Of a DNA stretch of 64,000 nt, positions 1 through 9,592 are shown piece by piece. Each line of letters starts with the position of its first letter. The stretch's first letter is position 1. The notes under the pieces are model-generated. The model did not search any database, was not told the DNA's origin, and was given only the letters and a program-made list of their open reading frames with translations. The translations under genes and the position numbers were made by a program. The DNA is from an uncultured Gammaproteobacteria bacterium (GTDB lineage: Bacteria > Pseudomonadota > Gammaproteobacteria > Pseudomonadales > Pseudohongiellaceae). Location of the stretch: assembly GCA_937898685.1 (NCBI GenBank), contig CALEJT010000049.1, positions 1-64,000 on the forward strand, read 5' to 3'.

Positions 1-20
1 AAGCGTTCATCTCATGCATG

Positions 21-46
21 AAAAAGCCGGCGTTTGCCGGCTTTTT
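21..46 (-). terminator. Rho-independent terminator downstream of the TSUP permease
   Basis: A perfect 7-bp stem (AGCCGGC / GCCGGCT, 25-31 and 36-42) with a 4-nt loop has an A-run on one side and a T-run on the other. On the minus strand it lies about 20 nt beyond the permease stop codon. The symmetric flanks could also stop a plus-strand transcript coming from outside the window. Confidence 0.8.
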
Positions 47-67
47 TGTGCCTGCGCTTCGGAGCCT

Positions 68-835
68 TCAACCACTGAGCCATGCTGCGAGACAGGTAAG
101 CAGCACCATGGCGAAGAGGATCCACTGCAACACGGCTTGCGGCATCGCGATCGCGAAACGCACGCTGAGCGTGGCGCCGACCACGGTGCCGGCCGACAAC
201 AGCAGTCCCGGAATCCACAGCACCTGATCGCGCGCGATGAAGACCACGAGTGCCAGCGCAGTGAGAATCGCAGTGATCGCCATCTTCAGCGCATTGGTGC
301 GCACGAGGTCGTAGCGCAAGCCGCCAGCCAGCGCTGCGATGAGGATGAAGCCCACGCCCGCCTGCACGAAGCCGCCGTAGAGTCCCGCGAAAAAGAGTCC
401 GCCCCAGGCTGCCGGTGATTCGCGCAATGTCAGCGTCGGTGTACCTGGTGGCGGCGCCACTGTGCTGGGCCGTATCAACATCAAGAGTGCCATGCCGAGC
501 ATCACGCCGAGCAGCGCAGGCTTGAGCACTTCGCGCGGCAGATAGGAAGCGAGCAGCGATCCTGCCAGGGAACCGAGCAAGACCGGCAACAGCAGGGGCG
601 CGATGTCGCGCAGATCGAGTTTGCCGCGTTGATGAAAGCCGCGTGAACCAGCGAGTGCTTGCAGTATCACACCGACGCGATTGGTGGCGTTGGCGATGTC
701 AGCCGGCATGCCGAGAATCATGAGTGCAGGCAGCGTCAGCATCGAACCGCCGCCAGCGATGGTGTTGATGAAGCCGGCGATGAGGCCACTCGCGACGAGC
801 AGTGTGCCGGTCAACCAGGTGATTTCGTATTCCAT
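68..835 (-). CDS. TSUP (TauE/SafE) family membrane permease
   Basis: A 255-residue, almost wholly hydrophobic protein of the TSUP family, whose known members export sulfite, sulfoacetate or related organic anions across the inner membrane. The N-terminal signature GLIAGFINTIAGGGS (about residues 17-31) and its partner in the second half, GLYGGFVQAGVGF, are the two repeated family motifs. About eight membrane segments can be drawn, and the length is usual for the family. The start ATG has only a weak GAG upstream. It follows the CoA-transferase-like gene by 9 nt on the same strand and probably shares its transcript. Substrate cannot be read from the sequence; organic acid or sulfur anion export is only a guess from the family. 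Confidence 0.85.
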   Translation of the reverse strand: MEYEITWLTGTLLVASGLIAGFINTIAGGGSMLTLPALMILGMPADIANATNRVGVILQALAGSRGFHQRGKLDLRDIAPLLLPVLLGSLAGSLLASYLPREVLKPALLGVMLGMALLMLIRPSTVAPPPGTPTLTLRESPAAWGGLFFAGLYGGFVQAGVGFILIAALAGGLRYDLVRTNALKMAITAILTALALVVFIARDQVLWIPGLLLSAGTVVGATLSVRFAIAMPQAVLQWILFAMVLLTCLAAWLSG

Positions 836-844
836 TGCGAGATC

Positions 845-1327
845 TCAGGCGAGAGGAGGAATCTGGAACAAGCGCAAACCCGGCGGTACTTCCAATTCCA
901 CGTCCAGCTCGGCCTGCAGGCTGTAGAGCGTGAGGCCCTCGCACAATTCGCGCAAGAGCACGTGACCATCGCAAAGTTCGAACAGGGCCAGATCGGTATA
1001 GATACGTGTGACACCATTGCCACTTGGCGCAAGGCCAAGTGTTTCGACCAGACGACTCACGCCATTGGGTGCGAACAATTCCATCATCACGTAGAGTGAT
1101 GCAGCGTGAGTTGGCAAGGTCGCGCCGACATAGTCGCCATTCGCGGCGACCTGCTCTGCGCCGAGCACGATGATGTCCGCAGCGTCGGGATTCGAGATAA
1201 GGTTGTGCTGCGGCGAGAGATACTGCTGCACGTGCCGTGGCAGTCCTGCATCCAAATAAATGAACGATCCGTCCTTAATGTCCTGTGCAACACGCCAGGC
1301 GAGTTGTTGGCTATCGAGTCGGTACAT
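845..1327 (-). CDS. Shortened CoA-transferase subunit B-like protein
   Basis: A 160-residue protein that matches in outline the beta subunit of 3-oxoacid CoA-transferases (about 210-220 residues). The N-terminus (LAWRVAQDIKDGSFIYLDAGLP) follows the family's first strand-helix unit, the middle has the ILGAEQVAANGDYVG segment, and the C-terminus has the GNGVTRIYTDLALFEL segment. The family's catalytic glutamate region (SENG-type, right after the GLP turn) is missing: the sequence runs from GLP to HNLISNPDAADIIVLGAEQV with about 50 residues deleted. It is therefore probably not a classical CoA-transferase. The reading frame opens further upstream to 1399, but the conserved region begins at the ATG at 1327. 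It is in tandem with the TSUP permease. No alpha subunit is seen nearby. Confidence 0.6.
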   Translation of the reverse strand: MYRLDSQQLAWRVAQDIKDGSFIYLDAGLPRHVQQYLSPQHNLISNPDAADIIVLGAEQVAANGDYVGATLPTHAASLYVMMELFAPNGVSRLVETLGLAPSGNGVTRIYTDLALFELCDGHVLLRELCEGLTLYSLQAELDVELEVPPGLRLFQIPPLA

Positions 1328-1449
1328 CGAGTTCGAGAACGGAAAAAGAGGGTGGCAACGAAGGGGCGGCAAAGTGCCAGAGCTGGGCCGACCAGTCAAA
1401 CGGCGCCGCCCCAGCCGCTTCAGTGCGTGAGCCGCAACGAGTTAGGCCC

Positions 1450-1455
1450 TATAAT
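1450..1455 (+). promoter_or_regulatory. Candidate -10 box for the DUF35-thiolase pair
   Basis: A perfect TATAAT followed directly by GCGCCGG, 54 nt before the GTG start of the DUF35 gene. No good -35 hexamer is seen 16-18 nt upstream. The same layout (TATAAT-like box plus GC-rich discriminator) recurs at several genes in this window. Confidence 0.5.
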
Positions 1456-1508
1456 GCGCCGGTTTGTCCGACATCCCCTAAACCATCCATAATCAAAAGA
1501 GAGCAGCA

Positions 1509-1916
1509 GTGATCGCTTCCCCCGATTTTTCTGGACCGGGTCCGGTACAGGTGTACCAGGACTACCTGGCCAAAGGTCAATTCCTCATTCAACAATGCAA
1601 AGAATGTGGAAAGCACATCTTCTATCCACGCGTCCTCTGTAACCACTGTGGCAGCGCCGACCTCAAGTGGGTCGAGCCCACTGGACGCGGAGTCGTTTAT
1701 TCCACTTCCGTCGTGCGCCAGAAGCCTGAGAAGGGCGGCGACTACAACGTGGCACTGATCGAACTGGAAGAAGGCCCACGCATGATGAGTCGCGTGGTCG
1801 ATGTCGACCCACACAAGGTCAAGATCGGCATGCAGGTAAGCGCGCACGTTGGCACCATCGATGGCCAACCCGCAGTCGTTTTCTATAACAAGGAACAGGG
1901 GTCCCGCGAATGGTGA
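1509..1916 (+). CDS. DUF35 OB-fold protein with rubredoxin-like zinc ribbon
   Basis: A 135-residue protein with four cysteines in two CxxC pairs (C30/C33 and C44/C47) forming a zinc ribbon, followed by an OB-fold with the typical GRGVVYSTSVVRQ strand. DUF35 proteins are non-catalytic partners of thiolase-like enzymes, acting as a CoA-thioester-holding subunit. The best known cases are the ChsH2 DUF35 domain with the aldolase Ltp2 in steroid side-chain breakdown, and archaeal HMG-CoA synthase complexes. Start is a GTG at 1509 with a purine-rich AGAGAG ahead. Its last bases overlap the ATG of the thiolase gene by 7 nt, which implies translational coupling and a stable complex of the two products. 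Confidence 0.85.
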   Translation: MIASPDFSGPGPVQVYQDYLAKGQFLIQQCKECGKHIFYPRVLCNHCGSADLKWVEPTGRGVVYSTSVVRQKPEKGGDYNVALIELEEGPRMMSRVVDVDPHKVKIGMQVSAHVGTIDGQPAVVFYNKEQGSREW

Positions 1917-3073
1917 AGATTCTGGAAGGTGACCGCTCGCTGCGTGGCAGCACGGCGGTAGTAGGTGTGGGGCTCAGCCGCTTCGGTGATCTCAGCGGCC
2001 GCACGCACATGGAGATCATGGGTGAAGCAGTGCATCAGGCGCTCGCGGAAGCCGGTTTGTCGATTCACGAAGTCGACGGCATTTTCGCTTCCAACTTCGT
2101 CGATCAACTGGCACCGCTGGTCGTTGCCGAATACTTCGGCATCAAGCCGGACTTCATGGACGGCTCCAACATCGGTGGCTCGGTGTTCGTGAACTCCTTG
2201 CTCTCCGCCAGCCTCGCGCTCAAGTACGGTCTGTGCAACGTGGCGCTGATCTGCTACGGCAGCAACAACCGCAGCGCGGGTTTCACCAAGCCGTCCGAAG
2301 GCCCGACGGTGGAAGCAGTCTACAAACCGCGCTATCCGGTGCAGGCCTACGCACTCGCCGCGGCACGTCACATGCATCAGTACGGCACGACGCCGGAGCA
2401 ACTTGCTGAAGTGGCGGTGGCTGCGCGTCGTTGGGCGCAGCTCAACCCGGCTGCCGAAATGCGCGATCCGCTGACGATCGAAGATGTGTTGAGTGCACGT
2501 CGCGTCGTCGATCCGCTCGGCGTGCGTGACTGCTGTCTCATCAGCGACGGTGGTGGTGCCATGATCATGGTGCGCGCCGATCGCGCCAAGGACTTCCCGA
2601 AGAAGCCGGTGTACATGCTGGGTGTGAGCTCGCGCACCACGCACACCATCATTTCCGAGATGCCGGATCTCACGGTCACCGCCGCAGCGCAGGCGGCGCC
2701 CGAAGCCTTCGCGATGGCTGGCGTGAAGCCTTCCGACATCGACGTGGTCGAGCTCTACGACGCCTTCACCATCAACACCATTCTCTTCCTCGAAGACATG
2801 GGCTTCTGCAAGAAAGGTGAGGGTGGTGCCTTCGTCAGCGGTGGCAACATCGCACCGGGTGGCAGCCTGCCGGTGAACACCAACGGTGGTGGTCTGAGCT
2901 GCGTGCATCCGGGCATGTACGGCATCTTCCTGATGATCGAAGCCGTGCAGCAGCTGCGTGGTGAATGTGGTGAGCGTCAGATTGCCGGCGCCGAACTCGC
3001 GGCGTGCAACGGCAACGGTGGTTATCTGTCGAGCCAGGTCACGGCCGTTTTCGGTACCGAGTCCACGCTCTGA
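1910..3073 (+). CDS. SCP2-type thiolase-like protein, likely retro-aldolase
   Basis: A 387-residue member of the thiolase superfamily, lipid-transfer (SCP-x/Ltp) branch. Acetyl-CoA acyltransferases carry a nucleophilic cysteine in the segment that here reads DGSNIGGSVF (residues 84-93); this protein has Gly/Ser there and no cysteine. The C-terminal segment NTNGGGLSCVHPGMYG keeps the HPG turn (H333) and has C331 and Y337; Y283 lies in ELYDAF. Loss of the cysteine with retention of tyrosines in these loops is the pattern of the Ltp2-type retro-aldolases, which cleave beta-hydroxyacyl-CoA in side-chain degradation with a DUF35 partner. The overlap with the DUF35 gene supports this. Without other catabolic genes nearby the substrate remains unknown; a non-degradative acyl-transferase role is possible. 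Confidence 0.8.
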   Translation: MVKILEGDRSLRGSTAVVGVGLSRFGDLSGRTHMEIMGEAVHQALAEAGLSIHEVDGIFASNFVDQLAPLVVAEYFGIKPDFMDGSNIGGSVFVNSLLSASLALKYGLCNVALICYGSNNRSAGFTKPSEGPTVEAVYKPRYPVQAYALAAARHMHQYGTTPEQLAEVAVAARRWAQLNPAAEMRDPLTIEDVLSARRVVDPLGVRDCCLISDGGGAMIMVRADRAKDFPKKPVYMLGVSSRTTHTIISEMPDLTVTAAAQAAPEAFAMAGVKPSDIDVVELYDAFTINTILFLEDMGFCKKGEGGAFVSGGNIAPGGSLPVNTNGGGLSCVHPGMYGIFLMIEAVQQLRGECGERQIAGAELAACNGNGGYLSSQVTAVFGTESTL

Positions 3074-3086
3074 GTCATCCGAAAGT

Positions 3087-3112
3087 GGGGCGGCACTCGT
3101 CGCCCCGTTTTC
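3087..3112 (+). terminator. Rho-independent terminator after the thiolase gene
   Basis: GGGGCG (3087-3092) pairs with CGCCCC (3101-3106) across an 8-nt loop and is followed by GTTTTCC. It starts 13 nt after the stop codon. Confidence 0.65.
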
Positions 3113-3252
3113 CTTCTCTTCTTCCCTTTCACTTACACACGAGTTCGCGTTTTTTGCGATCGTGCGGTTCGTTTTGCCTTATTAAAGAAAGAAGAAGTCC
3201 TCGGGCTCGCGCCTGAAGATGGGCCATGGATGGGGAACTTCGCAGTGTGGCG

Positions 3253-3282
3253 ACTCCCACCACGCCGCCGCGCAGTGGGAGT
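3253..3282. repeat. Inverted repeat between thiolase and gdhA
   Basis: ACTCCCAC (3253-3260) and GTGGGAGT (3275-3282) form a perfect 8-bp inverted repeat with a GC-rich 14-nt loop, about 20 nt beyond the gdhA stop codon on the minus strand. No T-run follows, so it may be a 3' mRNA-stabilising hairpin rather than an intrinsic terminator. The rest of the 227-bp gap holds nothing else I recognise. Confidence 0.4.
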
Positions 3283-3300
3283 GACGCGTAGAGTAGAGCT

Positions 3301-5006
<1,706 letters not shown>

Positions 5007-5606
5007 TCAGACGCTCTTACCCCATTCGCCGGCGAAGAAGTGGGTGCCGAGGGGGCGGCGCTGACGCGGTTTGAGTTCCCGTTCGCGCCACTGTTCTGGA
5101 TATTCGCTTTCGGGCAGTTGGTAGCCGAGGGCCATCATCGCCAGCGGCTTGAAGCGCTCCGGAATGGCGAAGAGCTCACGGGCCTTGGCGTGGTCGAAGC
5201 CGCCCATCTGGTGGGTCATCAGGTCGTGAGCGGCGGCCTGCAGGCACAGGCTGATGGCGGCAGCGCCGGCATCGTAGGCGTGGTAAGCGTTGGGCTTGTC
5301 GTTGCGTTGGAAGAGGGTGTCGGCACAGGTCAGGATCAGCACCGGGGCGTACTTGCACCAGGCCTGGTTGCCTTCGGACAGGCAGGCGTAGGCCTTCTCC
5401 CAGGCCTGTGGGTTCTCGGCCTTGCTGCAGATCAGGAAGCGCCAGGGCTCGTCGCCGAAGCAGGAGGGAGCCCAGCGTGCCGCTTCCGCCACACTCAACA
5501 GCAGCTCATGTGGTACGGAGCGGTTGGGATCGAAGCAGACACCGCTCCAGCGACGACCGAACAGCGGGTGCACGGGAACACTGGTGTCGAAGGGTTTTTG
5601 TTTCAT
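5007..5606 (-). CDS. Nitroreductase family FMN flavoprotein
   Basis: A 199-residue member of the nitroreductase superfamily (FMN-bound, NAD(P)H-dependent homodimers that reduce nitro groups, quinones or flavins). The N-terminal RRWSGVCFDPNRSVP, the APSCFGDEPWRFLIC strand (FMN and active site) and the DAGAAAISLCLQAAAHDL helix are typical, and the C-terminal MALGYQ segment marks the last family strand. The ATG at 5606 has AGGAAG 9 nt upstream; the frame extends to 5720 but that part has no family similarity. It lies alone between gdhA (same strand) and rpoH (divergent). Confidence 0.88.
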   Translation of the reverse strand: MKQKPFDTSVPVHPLFGRRWSGVCFDPNRSVPHELLLSVAEAARWAPSCFGDEPWRFLICSKAENPQAWEKAYACLSEGNQAWCKYAPVLILTCADTLFQRNDKPNAYHAYDAGAAAISLCLQAAAHDLMTHQMGGFDHAKARELFAIPERFKPLAMMALGYQLPESEYPEQWRERELKPRQRRPLGTHFFAGEWGKSV

Positions 5607-5908
5607 AATCAACAACTTCCTGATAAATCTGCGGTATTCGGAAAGAAAAGAGGTGCCGAATTTGCACACCCATCGCATTTTATGCGTCCAAAAGACGATT
5701 TGGGTCGGCGCTGGGGTCATTCCTGCGTTATAAAGGACATGGGAGCAAGGGTTACGAGCCCTTGAAATCGCGCGGAGCGCCCCCAGTATGGGTCGAACCG
5801 GCCGTTTCCAGTCTCACGAAGAACTGCCGAAACAGCCGCTTAGCTCCGGGTTGGCGCCCCTAAGCGTAAGTGTTAGTATGCCGCCCCCCGCGGCCAGGAG
5901 TCGTGGCA
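5607..5908. other. Divergent promoter region of nitroreductase and rpoH
   Basis: A 302-bp gap without a convincing gene. The left third is AT-rich and should hold the nitroreductase promoter and leader. The right end carries the rpoH promoter (5851-5879) and ribosome binding site CAGGAG (5895-5900). No FtsX or FtsE gene precedes rpoH, unlike the usual gammaproteobacterial order. Confidence 0.55.
5851..5879 (+). promoter_or_regulatory. Sigma-70-type promoter of rpoH
   Basis: TTGGCG (5851-5856), a 17-bp spacer and TAGTAT (5874-5879), followed by the GC-rich stretch GCCGCCCCCCGCGG. The predicted start of transcription leaves a short leader of about 20 nt before the rpoH ATG. Confidence 0.6.
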
Positions 5909-6919
5909 ATGAAAGCTAAAGATTATCAAGAATATCAGGTAGATAGCGTTTTGGACGACGTCGATTACAGCGCTGTTGCAGAGTTCGACGACGAAGTCTT
6001 GGTTGACGAAGAACCTGTGTACAAGCCGGCCAAGGCTGCCAAGAGCAGCCCCAAGGCGAAAGCCGCCGGCAAACAGTTGGCAGTGCTCGGGGCCATCTCC
6101 CCGGGCCGCGACCTGGGTGCCTACATCACGGCGGTCAACGGCATCGCCATGCTCAGCGCCGAGGAAGAGCGCGAGCTCGCTCGTGAGTACTACTATCACG
6201 ACAACCTCGATGCTGCCCGCAAACTCGTCATGGCCCACCTGCGCTTCGTGGTGCACGTGGCCAAGAGCTATTCCGGCTACGGCCTGAGCGAAGCCGACCT
6301 CATCCAGGAAGGCAACGTCGGTCTGATGAAGGCCGTCAAACGCTTCAACCCCGAAGTGGGTGTGCGCTTGGTGTCCTTCGCCGTCCACTGGATCAAAGCC
6401 GAGATCCACGAATTCATCCTGCGCAACTGGCGCATCGTCAAAGTGGCCACCACCAAGGCCCAGCGCAAACTCTTCTTCAACCTGCGTGGCGCCAAGAAAC
6501 GCCTGGGTTGGTTGAGCCAGGAAGAGGTGAACGAAGTCGCCGAAGACCTGGGCGTCGACGCCGCGACGGTGGTGCAGATGGAAGGCCGCATGGGTGCCTT
6601 CGATGCTTCCTTCGACGGAGCGGCCGATGCCGACGACGAAGAAGCAGGTCAGGCGCCGGCCTACTATCTGGAAGACAACCGTTACGATCCGGCGCGCAGC
6701 GTGGAAAGCGACGACTGGGAAAAAACCAGCACCGATGGCCTCTACGTAGCCATGAACGAGCTGGATGAGCGCAGCCGCGACATCCTCCAGCAGCGCTGGC
6801 TCAGCGAGAACAAGGCCACTCTGCACGACCTCGCCGCCAAGTACGGCGTATCCGCAGAGCGCATTCGTCAGCTCGAGAAGAATGCGATGGAGAAAGTGAA
6901 GGCTCTCATGGAAGCCTGA
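5909..6919 (+). CDS. rpoH: RNA polymerase heat-shock sigma factor RpoH (sigma-32)
   Basis: A 336-residue group 3 sigma factor that directs transcription of heat-shock chaperone and protease genes. Region 2 contains the invariant [20 protein letters not shown] and [18 protein letters not shown] segments. The RpoH box QRKLFFNLR, diagnostic for sigma-32, follows. Region 4 ends with [21 protein letters not shown]. coli RpoH has 284 residues; here about 50 extra residues precede the usual start ([10 protein letters not shown]), first acidic ([20 protein letters not shown]) and then rich in Lys, Ala and Pro. The ATG at 5909 has CAGGAG 8 nt upstream, so the extension is inside the natural frame. It is followed by a terminator and is monocistronic. 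Confidence 0.95.
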   Translation: MKAKDYQEYQVDSVLDDVDYSAVAEFDDEVLVDEEPVYKPAKAAKSSPKAKAAGKQLAVLGAISPGRDLGAYITAVNGIAMLSAEEERELAREYYYHDNLDAARKLVMAHLRFVVHVAKSYSGYGLSEADLIQEGNVGLMKAVKRFNPEVGVRLVSFAVHWIKAEIHEFILRNWRIVKVATTKAQRKLFFNLRGAKKRLGWLSQEEVNEVAEDLGVDAATVVQMEGRMGAFDASFDGAADADDEEAGQAPAYYLEDNRYDPARSVESDDWEKTSTDGLYVAMNELDERSRDILQQRWLSENKATLHDLAAKYGVSAERIRQLEKNAMEKVKALMEA

Positions 6920-6943
6920 ACCGCCTCCGGGCACTGAACGAAA

Positions 6944-6967
6944 AGCCGTCCTTGCGACGGCTTTTTT
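6944..6967 (+). terminator. Bidirectional rho-independent terminator between rpoH and the GT9 gene
   Basis: AGCCGTC (6944-6950) and GACGGCT (6956-6962) form a perfect stem around CTTGC, with T6 after it and A4 before it. It ends rpoH on + and the convergent heptosyltransferase gene on -. Confidence 0.85.
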
Positions 6968-6985
6968 ATTGTCTGCGAAAACTGC

Positions 6986-8074
6986 TCAGAGTGCGCCGAT
7001 GTCGCGCAGCGCTGCCACCACCTGAGCTGGAGTGAGCGAACTCAGGCAGGCATGGTCGCGCAGGCAGCGCGCGCGACTGCACTGTGGATCGCAGGCTGCG
7101 GAATTCTGCAGCACGCGCACCGAGTCACTCATTGGTCGCCACAGTCCCGCATCGGTGGGGCCAAAGATCACCGCACCCTTCACGCCAACCGCGGTGGCGA
7201 GATGGAAGGGACCGCTGTCGTTGCCCACCATCAACTGCGCGCCGTGCAGAAAGCCACCGAGCTGCGCCAGAGAAAACTGATTCGTGGCATCGAAGATGCC
7301 ATGCGTATCGCCCTGCTGCCGCACGAACGCCAAGGCCTGCGCCGTTTCCTCTGCATCGCGTCCAGCGCCGATGAAGACCACCTGCAAACCTTCATCACGC
7401 AACAACTGCGCGAGCTGCGCGAAGTGGGTGAGCGGCCACTTCTTGTAATCCTTCGTCGCGCCGGCATGCAGCACGGCATAGGGACGCGAGGGATCGAAGC
7501 CTTGCTCCTCTAGACGAGCCGAGGTCGGCATGCGCAGGGCTTCGGGGGGAAAGCGCACATAGCCCGGCTGAGGCTCGGGCAGGCCGAGGAAGTCGAACAC
7601 TTCCATGAAGCTGTACCAGCGATGCCGCCTTGCTTCGGGACGATGCACGTATTCGATCGGCAGCACCTTGTCATAACCACCGCGATGACGCATGGGGCTG
7701 CAACCCAGGCGATAGCGCGCGCCGGACCAGCGCGTCAGGCGATCGCTGGTGGAATCCTCTTCGATGTTGAAGGCGATGTCCGCCTCGAGCTGCCGCAGCC
7801 GGTGCACGAAGCCGAGATAGAGCCTGAGTTTGCCAAGCGCACTGGCGCGTTTGATGGCGCTGCGCGGATAGGGCAGTAACGTGCCCGCGGGCAAACAGGG
7901 GCGCAACATCTCCACGAAAGGTTCGTCCACCACCAAGGTGAAGGTGGTGCCGCGCGCCGCGCAATGTGCTGCGAAATCCTGGATCAAACCACCGGCGATC
8001 AGAAGATTGCCGAGATGGCGCGTGGGATTCACCAGAACGATGTGGCGGGGCTGCGAGGGAAGCGTGGAACTCAA
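6986..8074 (-). CDS. Glycosyltransferase family 9 (heptosyltransferase-like)
   Basis: A 362-residue GT9 protein of the LPS heptosyltransferase class (GT-B fold). The N-terminal IVLVNPTRHLGNLLIAGGL replaces the RxxxxGD start of WaaC/WaaF, and the C-terminal half has the nucleotide-sugar site with VLHAGATKDYKKWP and the diagnostic MVGNDSGPFHLATAVGVKGAVIFGPTDAGLW. A cysteine-rich tail (CDPQCSRARCLRDHAC) follows, as in several GT9 proteins. It is separate from the waaF-waaC block 16 kb away, so it probably adds a further sugar to the core, or acts as an orphan paralogue (WaaQ/RfaQ-like). It is convergent with rpoH and divergent from the DUF423 gene. Acceptor not deducible. Confidence 0.85.
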   Translation of the reverse strand: MSSTLPSQPRHIVLVNPTRHLGNLLIAGGLIQDFAAHCAARGTTFTLVVDEPFVEMLRPCLPAGTLLPYPRSAIKRASALGKLRLYLGFVHRLRQLEADIAFNIEEDSTSDRLTRWSGARYRLGCSPMRHRGGYDKVLPIEYVHRPEARRHRWYSFMEVFDFLGLPEPQPGYVRFPPEALRMPTSARLEEQGFDPSRPYAVLHAGATKDYKKWPLTHFAQLAQLLRDEGLQVVFIGAGRDAEETAQALAFVRQQGDTHGIFDATNQFSLAQLGGFLHGAQLMVGNDSGPFHLATAVGVKGAVIFGPTDAGLWRPMSDSVRVLQNSAACDPQCSRARCLRDHACLSSLTPAQVVAALRDIGAL

Positions 8075-8219
8075 GGGGGAGGCCGAGGCAGATGAAACAC
8101 CGGCGGTATTATTCGCAAATGCCGCGTGAGAGAGAAGCCCGCTTGTGATCCAATAGCGCCCCGCGCGCTGGGGCGCGCAGCATCATGAGAGTGGACAGTT
8201 GTAACGGAGCATACTCATC

Positions 8220-8603
8220 GTGCATCCAAGTTGGCTTTTCTGGGCCGCAGTCAACGGCTTCATCGCAGTAGCCCTGGGCGCCTTCGGCGCACACGGCCTC
8301 GCTTCCCGCGTCACTCCGCAGCGTCTTGGCAACTGGCAAACTGCGGTGCAGTACCAGATGTTCCATGTCGTCGCGCTCATCGCCATCGCCTGGCTCATTC
8401 GTGAACTCGGCCCGCTGCCGCTTCTGCGCGTGAGTGGTCGCCTCTTCCTTGCCGGCATCCTGCTCTTCAGCGGCAGTCTCTACGTGCTCGTGCTCACCGA
8501 ACAGCGTTGGCTCGGCATGGTCACGCCCGTTGGCGGTGTTTGTTTTCTCGTCGGCTGGGCCTTGTTGGCCTACACGTGCCTGCAGGAGATGAGAGCGTCA
8601 TGA
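8220..8603 (+). CDS. DUF423 family inner-membrane protein
   Basis: A 127-residue protein with four predicted membrane helices. It begins with the family signature WLFWAAVNGFIAVALGAFGAHGL and continues with the QYQMFHVVALIAIAWL segment (E. coli homologue YgdD). The function of the family is unknown. The start is a GTG with GGAG about 10 nt upstream. The stop codon overlaps the trmB start (ATGA), so the two are co-translated. Confidence 0.88.
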   Translation: MHPSWLFWAAVNGFIAVALGAFGAHGLASRVTPQRLGNWQTAVQYQMFHVVALIAIAWLIRELGPLPLLRVSGRLFLAGILLFSGSLYVLVLTEQRWLGMVTPVGGVCFLVGWALLAYTCLQEMRAS

Positions 8604-9304
8604 GCGAACAGCAGGCGCAACAACCTTTCTTCGTGGCGCGCACCATCAAGAGCTTCGTGGTGCGCACGGGCCGCATGACTGCGGCGCAGCAGGATGCCTA
8701 TGACCGCTTCATGCCTGTGTTCGGTCTGCGCATCGAAGATGGCGCGCTCGATCAGCAAAAGACCTTCGGTCGCATCGCACCGCTGGTGCTGGAAATCGGC
8801 TTCGGCATGGGACAGTCACTCATCGAGATGGCCAAGGCGCATCCCGATTGGGACTACATCGGCGTCGAAGTGCATTCTCCCGGCATCGGCAACTTGCTGC
8901 GCGGCATTCATGAAGAAGGCCTCAGCAACCTGCGCGTCTATCGTGGCGACGCCAAGGACGTGCTCGCCATCAACATCCAGGACGGCCAGCTCAGCCGCTT
9001 GCAGATCTTCTTCCCCGATCCCTGGCACAAGAAACGTCATCACAAGCGTCGCCTCATCCAGGCCGAGTTCATCGAAAGCGTGTTGCCCAAGCTCGCCACC
9101 GGTGCCGTCATCCATCTCGCCACCGACTGGGAGCCCTATGCGCAACAGATGATGGAAGTGCTCAGCGCCTTCCCACAGTTACGCAACGTATTCGGTGAAG
9201 GTCAGTGGGCCAGCGAGCACGATCGTCCCCAGACCAAATTTGAAAAGCGCGGTCAAAAACTGGGGCATGGGGTGTGGGATTTGATTTTCGAGAAGATTGC
9301 TTGA
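8600..9304 (+). CDS. trmB: tRNA (guanine-N7-)-methyltransferase
   Basis: A 234-residue class I SAM methyltransferase that makes m7G46 in the variable loop of tRNAs. The SAM site LVLEIGFGMGQSLIEMA, the DYIGVEVHSPGIGNLL segment and the highly conserved IFFPDPWHKKRHHKRRL signature are all present, and the C-terminal QTKFEKRGQKLGHGVWDL is the tRNA-binding end of TrmB. The ATG at 8600 overlaps the stop of the DUF423 gene; an open frame runs 93 nt further upstream but lies inside that gene. It is followed by a 395-bp gap with REP-like palindromes. Confidence 0.96.
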   Translation: MSEQQAQQPFFVARTIKSFVVRTGRMTAAQQDAYDRFMPVFGLRIEDGALDQQKTFGRIAPLVLEIGFGMGQSLIEMAKAHPDWDYIGVEVHSPGIGNLLRGIHEEGLSNLRVYRGDAKDVLAINIQDGQLSRLQIFFPDPWHKKRHHKRRLIQAEFIESVLPKLATGAVIHLATDWEPYAQQMMEVLSAFPQLRNVFGEGQWASEHDRPQTKFEKRGQKLGHGVWDLIFEKIA

Positions 9305-9445
9305 ACAGTCGTCTTCTTCGTTACCCCTGGTGAATTTGGCTGTTGGATTGCGCAGTTTGGTGCTTGATTTGATTCGTTAGTAAGACAAACGCTTGCGGTG
9401 CACCGCGCCGGGCGCAGTCTGAGCCGAGTGGGTGGATCTGAACCC

Positions 9446-9533
9446 GTAGACTGAAGCCCAACAAGCGAGCTTCAACATTCGACGTTGTTTAGAGCATCCC
9501 TTGTTGGGCTTCGCTCGCTCAGCGCCAACCTAC
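9446..9533. repeat. REP-like pair in inverted orientation (REPIN)
   Basis: The right half, read on the minus strand from 9533, starts with GTAG and continues as GTTGGCGCTGAGCGAGCGAAGCCCAACAA, a widespread REP form. The left half begins with GTAG at 9446 and reads ACTGAAGCCCAACAAGCGAG. AGCCCAACAA (9455-9464) pairs with TTGTTGGGCT (9501-9510). Two GTAG-headed palindromes facing each other are the layout of REPINs, which are mobilised in trans by RAYT (TnpA-REP) transposases. No RAYT gene is in the window. A related single copy lies at 16801-16839. Confidence 0.65.
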
Positions 9534-9592
9534 AATTGCTGTGTTTTTTGTCTTACCGCTAGCAGGGCGCCGCAACGCTCGTAACCTTCACC

